This document shows positions 35,695-44,514 of a stretch of DNA of 64,000 nucleotides, one piece after another. The stretch spans positions 221,060-285,059 of the forward strand of contig NZ_BSOG01000005.1 of NCBI RefSeq assembly GCF_030160395.1, written 5' to 3'. Made by a program: the position numbers and the translations under genes. Under the pieces are notes generated by a model. The model ran no database searches. It had not been told where the DNA came from and saw nothing but the letters and a program-made list of their open reading frames with translations. Origin of the DNA: Chitinimonas prasina. Lineage in GTDB: Bacteria; Pseudomonadota; Gammaproteobacteria; Burkholderiales; Chitinimonadaceae. The first letter of the stretch is position 1, and every line of letters begins with the position of its first letter.

Positions 35695-37794
35695 TCACAT
35701 GCGGTAGCTGGCTTGCAACATCCAGTTCCGCCCAGGTTGCGGCAAATCCTTGGCTATCAAGCCCGGCGAGACACTGGGCTCACGTATATCGGCATCAAAC
35801 AGGTTGCTGATAGCTAGCGTCAGATCCCACTTTCCCTTGCCTTGCTTGCTGGTAATTGCAACATCCACATTGGTGTAGTCTGCCACCGGTGTACGGGTAT
35901 CGCCTGCAACCCGCTTGCGTCCTGCAACACGGCTGATCTGGCTGCTCAGCAACCAACCATCATCAATACGCCACTCTGCGCTGCCATAGGCGAGGTGATG
36001 GGGAGCGTTTCCTGCATCCTTGTTGGTCAATTTATCGATAGTGCGCTGACGTGCATAGTTAAATGCCAGTTTTAGATCACGCGCCACATCCCAGGCCGCC
36101 TCAAGCTCCAGGCCACGGCCAGTCTGCTGACCGATGTTGTTGTAGGTAAGGCCGGTCCCTGCTACCGCATTGGGCGATGTCCTGATCAGGTCACGGGCAT
36201 CATAGCGATAGGCGCTCAGGTTCAGATGGACATCCCGTCGTGGCTGCCAGGCCACGGCAGCCTCAGTCGTCCGCACCGTCTCAGGCTTTAGGTTGATATT
36301 GCCGCGTATGGTTGGATTGTTGGCACTGTAAAACTCTCCAAACGACGGCGCCCGGAAAGCCCGGCCATAGAGTAGCTTCGCAGTCAGGTTATATCGTGCG
36401 TCCCACACCAGCGCCAGACGCGGGTTGGTGGTTGATCCAAAATCGTTATAGCGATCATGCCTTACCCCAGCCGTCAGTGCCCAATCCTTTGCCAGCGTCC
36501 ATTCATCCTGTACGTACGCATAGTTCACAGTACGCTTTTGCGGCAGCAAATAAGGCGCGATATTGGTGTAGTCCTTCACAGGCCCTGCTGGAACGGGCAG
36601 GCCGCTGGCCGTAAACGTAAAGTTCTTCAACTCCCTTATACGGTAGAGATCGACACTGTCGTGGCCCATCCCAAACCGTAAAGCATGGCCCACCCAGCCG
36701 TTATAAGTAAGAAAGCCAGAAAAACGGATTTGCCGCTCCCAGAACTCCGGCGACCCGATCATCCCATCCGGAAACAGCCCCGATGGAAAACGCATACCTG
36801 CCGGATAGAGTATCAATGGCGATGGTATGGTCTGGCGATAGTAAAGGTAGCTGGCACTGAAACCCGCACCGGTATTGGGTAGCACCTGCGCATCCAGCCA
36901 GGATAAATCGGAATTCATGCGGCGGCTCTGCGTCTTGCCTGTGGGGTCCAATGCCGAGGTAATCCCGGCACCGGTCCCCACATCGTCACGTAGCTTGTAG
37001 CCGCTACGCCAGCGCCATTTGCCGTAAGACAAATCAAGACTGGCATCCACTGCCTTGTAGTCCACATTGATCGTGCCTGGTGCCCGCGAAACCTTGGTGC
37101 CAAATGCCGCATCATTGCGCGTCTGTGCGTCGGAATCGATGACCTCCTTGCTGCCGTCGGTCTTGCCCGCATGCAGATAGGCGGCTACCGATATAGGCCC
37201 TACCTGGCCGCCGTGAAGTACCCAGGCGTCCTGGCTGGAAAACGACCCGAGGCGCACGCCAACCTGGGTACCTTCGCTTTCCGCCGCCGTCTTGGTCACG
37301 ATATTGATTACGCCGGAATAGGCATCAGCACCATAGAGCGCCGAACCCGGACCACGTATGACTTCTATCCGCGCAATGTTCTCTATTGGCAACTTGCCCC
37401 AGATATTGCCCCGATTGCCGGTAAATAGAATGGTCATCGGTATCCCATTCTGCAGCATCAGTGTCTGTGGATTGAGCAGGCTGTTCACCCCTCTGATCAC
37501 GTACAGAGGGCTGTAGCTGTTGGCCGAGCGCGAAACGTGCAGGCCAGGTACTGCCTTGAGCACCGTGTCCAGATCGGTTGCACCCATCGCCTCGATGTCG
37601 GCGGCAGTAATGACCGACGCCACCGACGGTGCACGACGCAAGCTCTGCTGGCTACCCGTGGCAATCGTGATCGTCGTCTGATCGCCATATGCCTGGGCCA
37701 GGTCCTCTTCAAGCACTGGCTCATCGGCATGCGCCCATGTTGCCAGGCCAGCGAATAGCAAAGAGGTCACCAGGGTGGTGTGCTTGATATGCAT
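35695..37794 (-). CDS. TonB-dependent outer-membrane receptor
   Basis: Outer-membrane gated porin of 699 residues: signal peptide (LVTSLLFAGLATWAHA), plug domain (APSVASVITAADIEAMGATD, YVIRGVNSLLNPQT, ARIEVIRGPGSALYGADAYS, VINIVTKTA) and a 22-strand barrel ending in the aromatic-type terminus WMLQASYRM. The last residue is Met rather than the usual Phe. Its ligand is unknown; no siderophore synthesis or Fur box was recognised. It is co-oriented with, and 73 nt downstream of, the second citrate-synthase-like gene. Confidence 0.93.
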   Translation of the reverse strand: MHIKHTTLVTSLLFAGLATWAHADEPVLEEDLAQAYGDQTTITIATGSQQSLRRAPSVASVITAADIEAMGATDLDTVLKAVPGLHVSRSANSYSPLYVIRGVNSLLNPQTLMLQNGIPMTILFTGNRGNIWGKLPIENIARIEVIRGPGSALYGADAYSGVINIVTKTAAESEGTQVGVRLGSFSSQDAWVLHGGQVGPISVAAYLHAGKTDGSKEVIDSDAQTRNDAAFGTKVSRAPGTINVDYKAVDASLDLSYGKWRWRSGYKLRDDVGTGAGITSALDPTGKTQSRRMNSDLSWLDAQVLPNTGAGFSASYLYYRQTIPSPLILYPAGMRFPSGLFPDGMIGSPEFWERQIRFSGFLTYNGWVGHALRFGMGHDSVDLYRIRELKNFTFTASGLPVPAGPVKDYTNIAPYLLPQKRTVNYAYVQDEWTLAKDWALTAGVRHDRYNDFGSTTNPRLALVWDARYNLTAKLLYGRAFRAPSFGEFYSANNPTIRGNINLKPETVRTTEAAVAWQPRRDVHLNLSAYRYDARDLIRTSPNAVAGTGLTYNNIGQQTGRGLELEAAWDVARDLKLAFNYARQRTIDKLTNKDAGNAPHHLAYGSAEWRIDDGWLLSSQISRVAGRKRVAGDTRTPVADYTNVDVAITSKQGKGKWDLTLAISNLFDADIREPSVSPGLIAKDLPQPGRNWMLQASYRM

Positions 37795-37867
37795 CGTATC
37801 GCTCCATCAGGGCCGCTGCGGTAGGGAGTCAACTGCACTCACCCTTTGAATATAAATTGCTGGTTCG

Positions 37868-38671
37868 CTATTCAGCCACCCAGGTGCGCTTTTCGCGTCC
37901 TTCGTAGCAAATATCGTCACATTTGAGCGGCAGCAGTGTTCCTTCCACGGCTTCAGATGCCTCCACGTAGCATGGCGCGATGCCAGCCATAAAGACGGGC
38001 ATACGCAGCACATGGTACTCAGGAACCGACAAACCCATATCCGCAGCAAAAGCAGCATGCAGGGCGGCGTAATTCATCTTTAGCTGGGGCCGATAGGTCA
38101 GCAATATGCGCTCTATCTCAAATGCGATCAGGATATGCCTACCCTGGTCCAGACCCAGTTGCCTAGCCTTGGCCATCACCCAAGGAATGCGTTCATCAGT
38201 TGAGTTGATAGGCCGCCCATAGCCATAGACTGTATGGTCACGTGCCTCGGCAAGCACACAGTCAGCCAGCGATGCACCAGCATCCACAGCCGCCACCATG
38301 CGCTTGAAGAAAGCCATGGCCCATAAGCCCGGTTGCCCGCCATAAACCATGGCATCGGATACCGCCATGGCTGCCGTCATACCCAGCGAAACCGGGCTGC
38401 GTGCCGACGCGGCCAGTGCCGCAACCCGGTTGTTCCAAAGCCTGGCATCCGGGTAGCTGGTATTGACCCAGATCGCATGCAGCAAGCGTAGCTGTGCTGC
38501 ACTCAGGCGCCTGCCTGTAATACCGTAGTGGTACAGATCAAGGTAATCCAGATCGCCCAGCTCCGCATGCAGATCCTGCCCGCGGAATACAGCCCTCGTA
38601 CCGGGAAAGGCCGCCCCAACGCGCGTACGCAACCTGCCATGCGCCTCTGCTAGCAAGCGGTATCCACTCAT
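37868..38671 (-). CDS. Citrate-synthase-like protein, second of a pair
   Basis: A 267-residue citrate synthase/citryl-CoA lyase-fold protein. The stretch SPVSLGMTAAMAVSDAMVYGG, the region VYGYGRPINSTDERIPWVMA (equivalent to the GFGHP..Y...DPR loop of citrate synthases) and MAGIAPCYVEASEA support the family. At the loop the usual catalytic His is Arg (GYGRP), and the HGGA motif reads YGGQ. It overlaps the upstream paralogue by ATGA (38668-38671). About half the length of a full citrate synthase, similar to citryl-CoA-lyase-type members. Function unknown; possibly a heteromer with its neighbour. Confidence 0.7.
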   Translation of the reverse strand: MSGYRLLAEAHGRLRTRVGAAFPGTRAVFRGQDLHAELGDLDYLDLYHYGITGRRLSAAQLRLLHAIWVNTSYPDARLWNNRVAALAASARSPVSLGMTAAMAVSDAMVYGGQPGLWAMAFFKRMVAAVDAGASLADCVLAEARDHTVYGYGRPINSTDERIPWVMAKARQLGLDQGRHILIAFEIERILLTYRPQLKMNYAALHAAFAADMGLSVPEYHVLRMPVFMAGIAPCYVEASEAVEGTLLPLKCDDICYEGREKRTWVAE

Positions 38672-39471
38672 GCGCTCACCTTGCCAGCAGGATCATCGGT
38701 CAGCTCAACCGGAAAGAAAGGGAAGCGCTTGAAGCCATAGCGCCACTGCTCCAATGCATGCACGGCAGCACCGGGTAGCCTGAGCAGCAGCACCAGCATT
38801 TCTCCCTGCTCTGCGGTAAAGCCCAAAACATGCAAAGTTGCTGCCACCGGCAACAACATACCCATAGGCAGGCCGGCAGCGGCTTCCAACGCTATCCGCT
38901 GCTGCTGCAGCCAGGCAAGCTCAGGGGCGTGGCGGGCAAGATGCGCCAATAGCTGCAGTACAGGCAGAGTTGCTTGCTCCCCATGCGGCGCAAAGCCTGC
39001 CGGATGCGCCATCTCGGGCCAGATGTCTACACCCGACTGCGGCGGCCTGGATAAATGCCCGTGCCACAATGCCAGGTCGGTTCCACATGCCTCCCACGCC
39101 TGCATGGCAAGCCACACCTCTCTGGCACCGCCATTCTGGCCGGCTCCCACGGCCAAGGCTGCCATCAGGCTGGCCGCGGCAGTAGAACCTGCTACCCCAC
39201 CACACATGGCCGCATGCACCATAGGGGCACGCGGGCCGGGGTTGGCCAGGGCCACGGCCAATGTCTCCAGCAACGCCACCTGCTGCGCTGAGGGGCGCTC
39301 TCCGCGAAACAGCAGATAGAGCATCTCTATCCAGCTCGCCTTGCCCAGCATATCGCCATAGACATCGTAGCCATGGCATCGGGCCACCCGCGTGGCAAAG
39401 GGGTTGTCGGGCTCGGCTTCTTCCTGCCAGATACGGGTATGCACTAGCTCCTTGCTCGGGGCTGCGCTCAT
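38668..39471 (-). CDS. Citrate-synthase-like protein, first of a pair
   Basis: A 267-residue protein of the citrate synthase/citryl-CoA lyase superfamily: GYDVYGDMLGKASWIEMLYL and LFRGERPSAQQ match the N-terminal domain; PMVHAAMCGGVAGSTAAASL and AAVHALEQWRYGFKRF match the core and C terminus. The HGGANE-type catalytic His motif reads QNGGARE, so the His appears replaced. It overlaps the ThDP enzyme by ATGA (39468-39471) and its sister by ATGA. Tight coupling suggests a complex; activity cannot be assumed. Confidence 0.72.
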   Translation of the reverse strand: MSAAPSKELVHTRIWQEEAEPDNPFATRVARCHGYDVYGDMLGKASWIEMLYLLFRGERPSAQQVALLETLAVALANPGPRAPMVHAAMCGGVAGSTAAASLMAALAVGAGQNGGAREVWLAMQAWEACGTDLALWHGHLSRPPQSGVDIWPEMAHPAGFAPHGEQATLPVLQLLAHLARHAPELAWLQQQRIALEAAAGLPMGMLLPVAATLHVLGFTAEQGEMLVLLLRLPGAAVHALEQWRYGFKRFPFFPVELTDDPAGKVSA

Positions 39472-41267
39472 CGCTCGCTCCCCAAGGTCTTCATACGCAG
39501 GCTCATGGGCGGCACCTCCTCGCCGTCTATGCGCACATCCAGCAACGTGGGGCCTTTGCGGCGCAGTATGGCCTCGATATCGATCTGCTCGAAGTCCTCG
39601 GGCGAGCGGATCACAAATCCCGGCACCCCCAGCGATTCGGCCAGCAGCCGATAATCCACGGTCGGCAACTCGAAAGCTGTGCGCTCGGCACCTGCCAGGC
39701 GCTGGCCATGCTTGACCATGCCCAGGGCACCATCGTTGAGTATCACGAACAGCACCGAGAGCTTCTCAGCCGCCGCCACCGTGATTTCCTGTCCATTCAT
39801 CAGGTAGCTGCCATCGCCAGTGATACAGACACAAGGGCAGTCCGAGTTGCCACGCGCTCCGCCAACAGCCGCCCCTATGGCCCAGCCCATGGGGGCAAAA
39901 TCCATGATGACCCGGAGCCAGCCCGCATGATCCTGCCTGCGCTCACCCACATCGGCGTGGGTGCGGCCAAAATCGTGCTGGTGCCCAATGCGGCGATCAC
40001 GCGGTTGCAGGTAATGGATGGCCCAGGCTGTACTATTGCCGGCATCGGCATAGAAGCGGGTGGTGGGCGGGCAGCGGCGCGACAGCTCCCGCATCAATCG
40101 CTGCGGCTTGATGGGCACGGCTGGGGATTCGTACTTTTCCGGCTCGCGCAGCATGCCCTCCACGCTGCGCAGACTGATCTTGCCTGCGCGCTCCTGCGCC
40201 CTTTGCTCGTCGCCCCGCAGCGATTCCACCAACAGCTCGCAGACAGCACTGATACGACCTCGCACATGCAGCCGTGCCATGGGCGAGCGCATCAGATGCT
40301 CGTCATCCACGTCGATATGAACCAGCCGGTTGTTCAGCACGGTCTCGCACCAGGCCGCACTGGTCCATTCGCCCAGGCTGACGCCGAATGCCAGCACCAG
40401 GTCCGGGTCGTCCAGCAGCACGGCATTGGCGGTGTAGTGGCCGGCAAAGCCAAACACGCCCCGGTAAAGCTGATGGCGTGGGTTGACCAGCCCCTTGCCA
40501 TCGGGTGTGGTCACAAACAGGGCATGGGTACGCTCGGCCAGTTCCAGGATGGCTTCGATGGCTTCACCGCAAGTGCTGCCTATGATGATGGCGATCTTAT
40601 CGGCCTTGTGGATATCGGCAGCCAACTGGCGCACGACGGCAATATCCACCAATGAAGGCTTCTCAATCAGGTTACGTAAATCGTAGTTAAGCCAGGAACC
40701 CGGTGCAGGCGCCCGCAGGATATCGACCGGAAACGACAGGTGTGCCGGCCCATAGGGTGCCCGGTGGGTGCGCATGATGGCACTGACCAGCTTGCTTTCC
40801 ACCTGCTCTGGGTGGGAAACCAGCGAGTTGTAGCGGGTGCAGTGACGAAACATGCCCAGAGTATTCACGCCAGTACAGGCGGATTCCTGCAGGGCACCAC
40901 GGCCAAACGAGGGCAGCGAAGGCTGGCCGGTAATGGCCAGCATGGGGATGCTGTTATCGTAGGCATTCGCCACCCCCGTCAGCAGGTTGGTGGCGCCAGG
41001 GCCCGATGTGGCTATGCAGACCCCCACCTTGCCGGTCTCACGGGTATAGCCCTCTGCCATAAAGGCGGCACCGGCCTCGTGTCTGGCCACCACGGCCCGC
41101 GGGCCACCACGGCGAGCACTGCGGGCCAGCGCGTTGTAGATAGGCTCTACCGCACCACCCGGTACACCAAACACATATTCCACCCCGATGGCTTCCAGGT
41201 AGCGCACCACTACCTCTGCCACATCGGTCGGTTCTGGTAAGCCCGCTGTCGCCATCTGTTCCGCCAT
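39468..41267 (-). CDS. Acetolactate-synthase-like ThDP-dependent enzyme
   Basis: Thiamine-diphosphate enzyme of 599 residues from the ATG at 41267 (AAGGA 8 nt upstream; longer in-frame starts up to 41486 lack support). N-terminal Pyr domain with the activating Glu in ARHEAGAAFMAEGY and ATSGPGATNLLTGVANAY; central domain; C-terminal PP domain with ITGDGSYLMNGQE and FVILNDGALGMVK. It resembles large subunits of acetolactate synthase/oxo-acid decarboxylases, but no regulatory subunit or ilvC is nearby, and it is coupled to two citrate-synthase-like genes. It probably decarboxylates a 2-oxo acid; products are unknown. Confidence 0.85.
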   Translation of the reverse strand: MAEQMATAGLPEPTDVAEVVVRYLEAIGVEYVFGVPGGAVEPIYNALARSARRGGPRAVVARHEAGAAFMAEGYTRETGKVGVCIATSGPGATNLLTGVANAYDNSIPMLAITGQPSLPSFGRGALQESACTGVNTLGMFRHCTRYNSLVSHPEQVESKLVSAIMRTHRAPYGPAHLSFPVDILRAPAPGSWLNYDLRNLIEKPSLVDIAVVRQLAADIHKADKIAIIIGSTCGEAIEAILELAERTHALFVTTPDGKGLVNPRHQLYRGVFGFAGHYTANAVLLDDPDLVLAFGVSLGEWTSAAWCETVLNNRLVHIDVDDEHLMRSPMARLHVRGRISAVCELLVESLRGDEQRAQERAGKISLRSVEGMLREPEKYESPAVPIKPQRLMRELSRRCPPTTRFYADAGNSTAWAIHYLQPRDRRIGHQHDFGRTHADVGERRQDHAGWLRVIMDFAPMGWAIGAAVGGARGNSDCPCVCITGDGSYLMNGQEITVAAAEKLSVLFVILNDGALGMVKHGQRLAGAERTAFELPTVDYRLLAESLGVPGFVIRSPEDFEQIDIEAILRRKGPTLLDVRIDGEEVPPMSLRMKTLGSER

Positions 41268-41374
41268 CACACCCATCCTTGTCTGTGATCCAGGCCGGGC
41301 TGCCCCGGCCATCGCCATGCCACACTGATCAGCTTGCCTTGGCCACCCACGGCAGGCCACCAGCTCTATCAGCC

Positions 41375-41387
41375 AACAATGATTGTT
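41375..41387. promoter_or_regulatory. Perfect 13-bp palindrome in a divergent promoter region
   Basis: AACAATGATTGTT is a perfect odd palindrome midway between the ThDP enzyme (minus) and the thioesterase-like gene (plus), in an otherwise GC-rich gap. It is a candidate operator; the cognate regulator is not known. Confidence 0.4.
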
Positions 41388-41538
41388 ATAGGCGGCAGCA
41401 GGGCAAGAAACCATGCCAGCTTGCCAAGGCGGTGCCTCATCCCGGCCTGATCGCCAAGCATTCATGGTCACATGGATATTTGACAAGCAAGCGCTTGACA
41501 GGCAATCTTTCGGTCAATCCCACAAGGAGTAAAATCGC

Positions 41539-41991
41539 TTGAAAGCCAATACCTTGCGGCGTCTGATCAACCTGTGGCCGCCCTTTCTGTTTACCGGCAT
41601 CCATGCCACACGGATATCGCCGGACTACCGCGAAGTCGATTGCCAGCTCAGCCTGCGCTGGTACAACCGCAACTATGTCGGCACCCACTTCGGTGGCAGC
41701 CTGTTTGCCATGACCGACCCCTGGTACATGCTGATGCTCATGCCCTTGCTGGGGCGCGACTATTTTGTCTGGGATCAACAGGCCGGTATCGAATTCATTG
41801 CTCCCGGCCGTGGCAAGGTCACCGCCCGCTTCCGTATCGATGACGCCACGCTGGCAGACATCCGCGAGCGGACAGCCAGCGGCGAGAAATACCTGCCCCA
41901 GTTCGTCATTGATATCGTGGACGAGCAGAACGAGCTGATCGCCCGCGTCACCAAAACACTGTACGTGCGCAAGAAGCCGACCAAGCGTTGA
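41539..41991 (+). CDS. DUF4442 / hot-dog-fold thioesterase-like protein
   Basis: Protein of 150 residues with the hot-dog fold of DUF4442 (acyl-CoA thioesterase-like): INLWPPFLFTGIHATRISPD, YNRNYVGTHFGGSLFAMTDP and GIEFIAPGRGKVTARFRI. Translation appears to start at a TTG (41539), supported by an AAGGAG motif at 41524-41529 with good spacing; no in-frame ATG lies near the conserved N terminus. It is divergent from the ThDP enzyme operon and is followed by a terminator, so it is monocistronic. Confidence 0.82.
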   Translation: MKANTLRRLINLWPPFLFTGIHATRISPDYREVDCQLSLRWYNRNYVGTHFGGSLFAMTDPWYMLMLMPLLGRDYFVWDQQAGIEFIAPGRGKVTARFRIDDATLADIRERTASGEKYLPQFVIDIVDEQNELIARVTKTLYVRKKPTKR

Positions 41992-42320
41992 TGCAAGGGC
42001 ACGTCGCCCCGTCGCCGTACGCGTATGGGGTAGACAAGTGCCAGCAGTCCCCACGCAGTCGCCGGGGCCGCTTTGGCGCACTCCGCACCACCAAACCAGC
42101 CCGGCCCTGCCGGGCTGTTTGCTGTCCGGCTTACCGAGTGGTGGCCTAGCCAGACCACGCGGCCCCCCAGGCTCATCTCGCGCCCACGCCAGGTGATTCG
42201 CGCCGGATGAGTGCAACTGGCGACCAGTCCCCGTCGATTCATCGCAAGTGCCAGCGGCTCGACACAGGCTCCGCCAGGATGCAACCCATCGCACTACCGC
42301 GAGCCACGAGGAGCCACACC
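41992..42320. other. Intergenic region with terminator, otherwise empty
   Basis: A 329-bp GC-rich gap. It contains a stem-loop terminator at 42097-42120. The remainder shows no ORF, tRNA or recognisable RNA, and no convincing promoter for the DUF2141 gene. Confidence 0.55.
42097..42120 (+). terminator. Candidate terminator of the DUF4442 gene
   Basis: CAGCCCGGC, 3-nt loop, GCCGGGCTG, followed by TTTGCTG. The stem is strong (9 bp) but the T run is short. Confidence 0.55.
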
Positions 42321-42731
42321 ATGCACATCCGCCACATCCTACCGCTGATCTTGCTGACTGCCGGTGCCGCTCAGGCAGCCGACCTGACCATTACCGTCAA
42401 CGGCCTGACCAACGCCGAGGGCAAGGTCCTGCTTGCCGCCTACGACAGTGCCGACACCTTCCTCAAGCGCCCTGTCGGCATCAGCATGGCCGATGCCCAG
42501 GCTGGCAGCGTCAAGGCCGTGATCAGCAACCTGAAGGCTGGCGACTACGCGATTTCGCTGTACCAGGACAAGAACGCCAACAAGAAGCTCGATAGCAACC
42601 TGGTGGGCATGCCTACCGAACCCTATGGTTTCTCCCGCGATGCCGCAGGCAGCTTTGGTCCGCCCAGCTTCGAGCAAGCCCGCATCAGCGTGCCGGACAG
42701 CGGCGCCGAAATTACCGTCACCCTACGTTAA
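42321..42731 (+). CDS. DUF2141 periplasmic protein
   Basis: Exported protein of 136 residues: signal peptide ILPLILLTAGAAQAA, then a beta-sandwich DUF2141 domain (LTITVNGLTNAEGKVLLAAY, GDYAISLYQDKNANKKLDSN, GMPTEPYGFSRDA). The DxNxNxKLD stretch could bind calcium. It heads a tight plus-strand group with a 2TM protein, a carotenoid-oxygenase-like protein and a quinone reductase. Members of this family are often near carotenoid or isoprenoid genes; the function is not established. Confidence 0.88.
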   Translation: MHIRHILPLILLTAGAAQAADLTITVNGLTNAEGKVLLAAYDSADTFLKRPVGISMADAQAGSVKAVISNLKAGDYAISLYQDKNANKKLDSNLVGMPTEPYGFSRDAAGSFGPPSFEQARISVPDSGAEITVTLR

Positions 42732-42759
42732 CCACGCCCGCGTTATTCAGGAGGCCACC

Positions 42760-43035
42760 ATGCCAGCACACGACGCCCTGCTCGCCCGCGCAAAACGCCG
42801 CGCCCGGCAGAAAACCGGCTTCTACAGCCATGCCATCATTTATTTGCTGGTCATCGGCGGTCTGCTGTTGATAGACCTGCTGCAAGGCGGGGGCATCAAT
42901 TGGGCCTATTGGTCGGCTATGGGCTGGGGCTTGGGCGTGCTGGCACACGGCGCTGTCACTTTCTTCAATGGATCCGGCCTATATGAGAGGGTACTGGCGC
43001 ACGAGTTGAAGAAACTGCAAGAGCAGGAGCGCTGA
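42760..43035 (+). CDS. 2TM-domain protein
   Basis: Small inner-membrane protein of 91 residues with two hydrophobic helices (YSHAIIYLLVIGGLLLIDLL and YWSAMGWGLGVLAHGAVTFF) framed by basic ends, matching the 2TM domain family. The ATG at 42760 follows AGGAGG. It ends 1 nt before the oxygenase start, indicating an operon. Such domains also occur in LytTR and sensor-kinase proteins. Confidence 0.82.
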   Translation: MPAHDALLARAKRRARQKTGFYSHAIIYLLVIGGLLLIDLLQGGGINWAYWSAMGWGLGVLAHGAVTFFNGSGLYERVLAHELKKLQEQER

Positions 43036-43036
43036 A

Positions 43037-44512
43037 ATGCAACGCCGCGACTTTCTGCTCAAGAGCCTGGCCAGTGGCCTGGCAGCATGCCTGCCGGCGA
43101 GCGCGTTGGCTGGTACCGATACCTACCAGGCTTACCGCGCTGGTTTGGCCCGCCATCCACGGCTGGCCATGCTGGCTGGCACCCAAAACGAGATGCTGGC
43201 TGGCGAAGCCAGCATCAGCGGAAGCTGGCCGCAGGACCTGGCAGGGGTGTTTTACCGCAATGGCCCAGCCAGGCTGGAGCGTGGCGGCGAGCGGTACGAG
43301 CACTGGTTCGATGGCGACGGCATGGTGCATGCCTGGCGCATGGCCAATGGCCGCGTCAGCCATCTGGGCCGCATGGTGCGCACCCACAAATACCGCGAAG
43401 AAGCTGCTGCCGACCAGCTGCTCTATCCTGGTTTCGGCACCGCCATTGCCCGCCGGCCGGTAGGCAACAACGACAGCGTCAATGCTGCCAATACCAGCGC
43501 ACTCCCGCATGCCGGCAAGCTGTACGCCATGTGGGAGGGCGGCTCGGCCACCGAGCTGGACCCGCAAACACTGGCCACCCGTGGCCTCAAGACCTGGCGC
43601 AACGATCTGACCGCCCTGCCCTTCTCGGCGCACCCCAAGGTGGAGCCGGATGGCACTCTGTGGAATATCGGCGCCGTGCCTGGCGTCAACAAGCTGGTGC
43701 TTTGGCATATCCGCCCCGATGGCAACCTGGCACGGGTGCAGTTGCTGAACGTGGCCGACCTTGCCCTGGTGCATGATTTCGTCGTGACCGAGCGGCATAT
43801 CGTCTTACTGCTGCCACCCTTCAGCCTCAACCGCGCCCCCGGTATCAGCTACCTGGCCATGCACCAGTGGCAAGGGCAGCGTGCCATGCGGGTGCTGGTT
43901 ATAGACAAGGCCGACCTGACGCTGAAATACACGCTGGAGATGCCGGCCCGCATGGTATTTCACTTTGGCAACGCGTTTGACGATGGCGACAGCATCCGGC
44001 TGGATGCCACCCTCTATCAGGATGACCAAGTGCTGCAAGAGATGGCCGCCGCCATGCGCGGGGTGGTGTGGGACAAGGGCGTCCCTTCGGTCACCAGCCA
44101 GCTGACGCTGGATCTGCGCCGAGGCCAGGTACGGGAAGAGCGCCTGCTAGATGCGAGTGAGTTCCCCCGCGTTGCCGATGCGGTCGTGGGGCGCCGCCAT
44201 CGTGCGCTCTTTACCCTGATCGAGGACAAGCAACACGGTATGGGCATGGGGGGCGTGGCACGCATCGACCTGGACGGCGGCAAGATCGATCGCTTTGCCT
44301 TTGGTCCGGACTGGGTCGTAGAGGAACACATCCCGGTCGCCCGGCCCGATGGTCGCGGACTCTGGCTGGTCGGCCCAGCACTGGATCTACGCCGCAGACA
44401 GACCGTGCTGAATGTGTTCGATGCCGCCAATCTGGCACAGGGCCCGTTGGCCCAGGCCAGGCTTCCCTATGCTGCCCCGCTGTGCTTTCACGGCAACTTC
44501 CTGAGTACCTGA
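43037..44512 (+). CDS. Carotenoid-cleavage-type oxygenase (RPE65 family) with Tat signal
   Basis: Non-haem iron oxygenase of the carotenoid/stilbene cleavage family, 491 residues. The four iron-binding His are all present: His199 (FSAHPKVEPDG), His246 (LVHDFVV), His309 (VFHFGNA) and His485 (LCFHGNF). The N terminus MQRRDFLLKSLASGLAA is a twin-arginine-type signal, so the folded metalloenzyme is probably exported. It would cleave a conjugated double bond in a carotenoid, stilbene or lignin-derived compound; the substrate cannot be read from sequence. Confidence 0.92.
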   Translation: MQRRDFLLKSLASGLAACLPASALAGTDTYQAYRAGLARHPRLAMLAGTQNEMLAGEASISGSWPQDLAGVFYRNGPARLERGGERYEHWFDGDGMVHAWRMANGRVSHLGRMVRTHKYREEAAADQLLYPGFGTAIARRPVGNNDSVNAANTSALPHAGKLYAMWEGGSATELDPQTLATRGLKTWRNDLTALPFSAHPKVEPDGTLWNIGAVPGVNKLVLWHIRPDGNLARVQLLNVADLALVHDFVVTERHIVLLLPPFSLNRAPGISYLAMHQWQGQRAMRVLVIDKADLTLKYTLEMPARMVFHFGNAFDDGDSIRLDATLYQDDQVLQEMAAAMRGVVWDKGVPSVTSQLTLDLRRGQVREERLLDASEFPRVADAVVGRRHRALFTLIEDKQHGMGMGGVARIDLDGGKIDRFAFGPDWVVEEHIPVARPDGRGLWLVGPALDLRRRQTVLNVFDAANLAQGPLAQARLPYAAPLCFHGNFLST

Positions 44513-44514
44513 CC

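Noticed and set aside
39261-40655. A 464-codon plus-strand open frame
   Set aside because: Antisense to the ThDP enzyme and the first CS-like gene; no protein-like features.
41370-41390. Fur box upstream of the ThDP/TonB array
   Set aside because: AACAATGATTGTT only partly resembles the 19-bp Fur consensus, lies far from the receptor gene, and no iron genes are adjacent.
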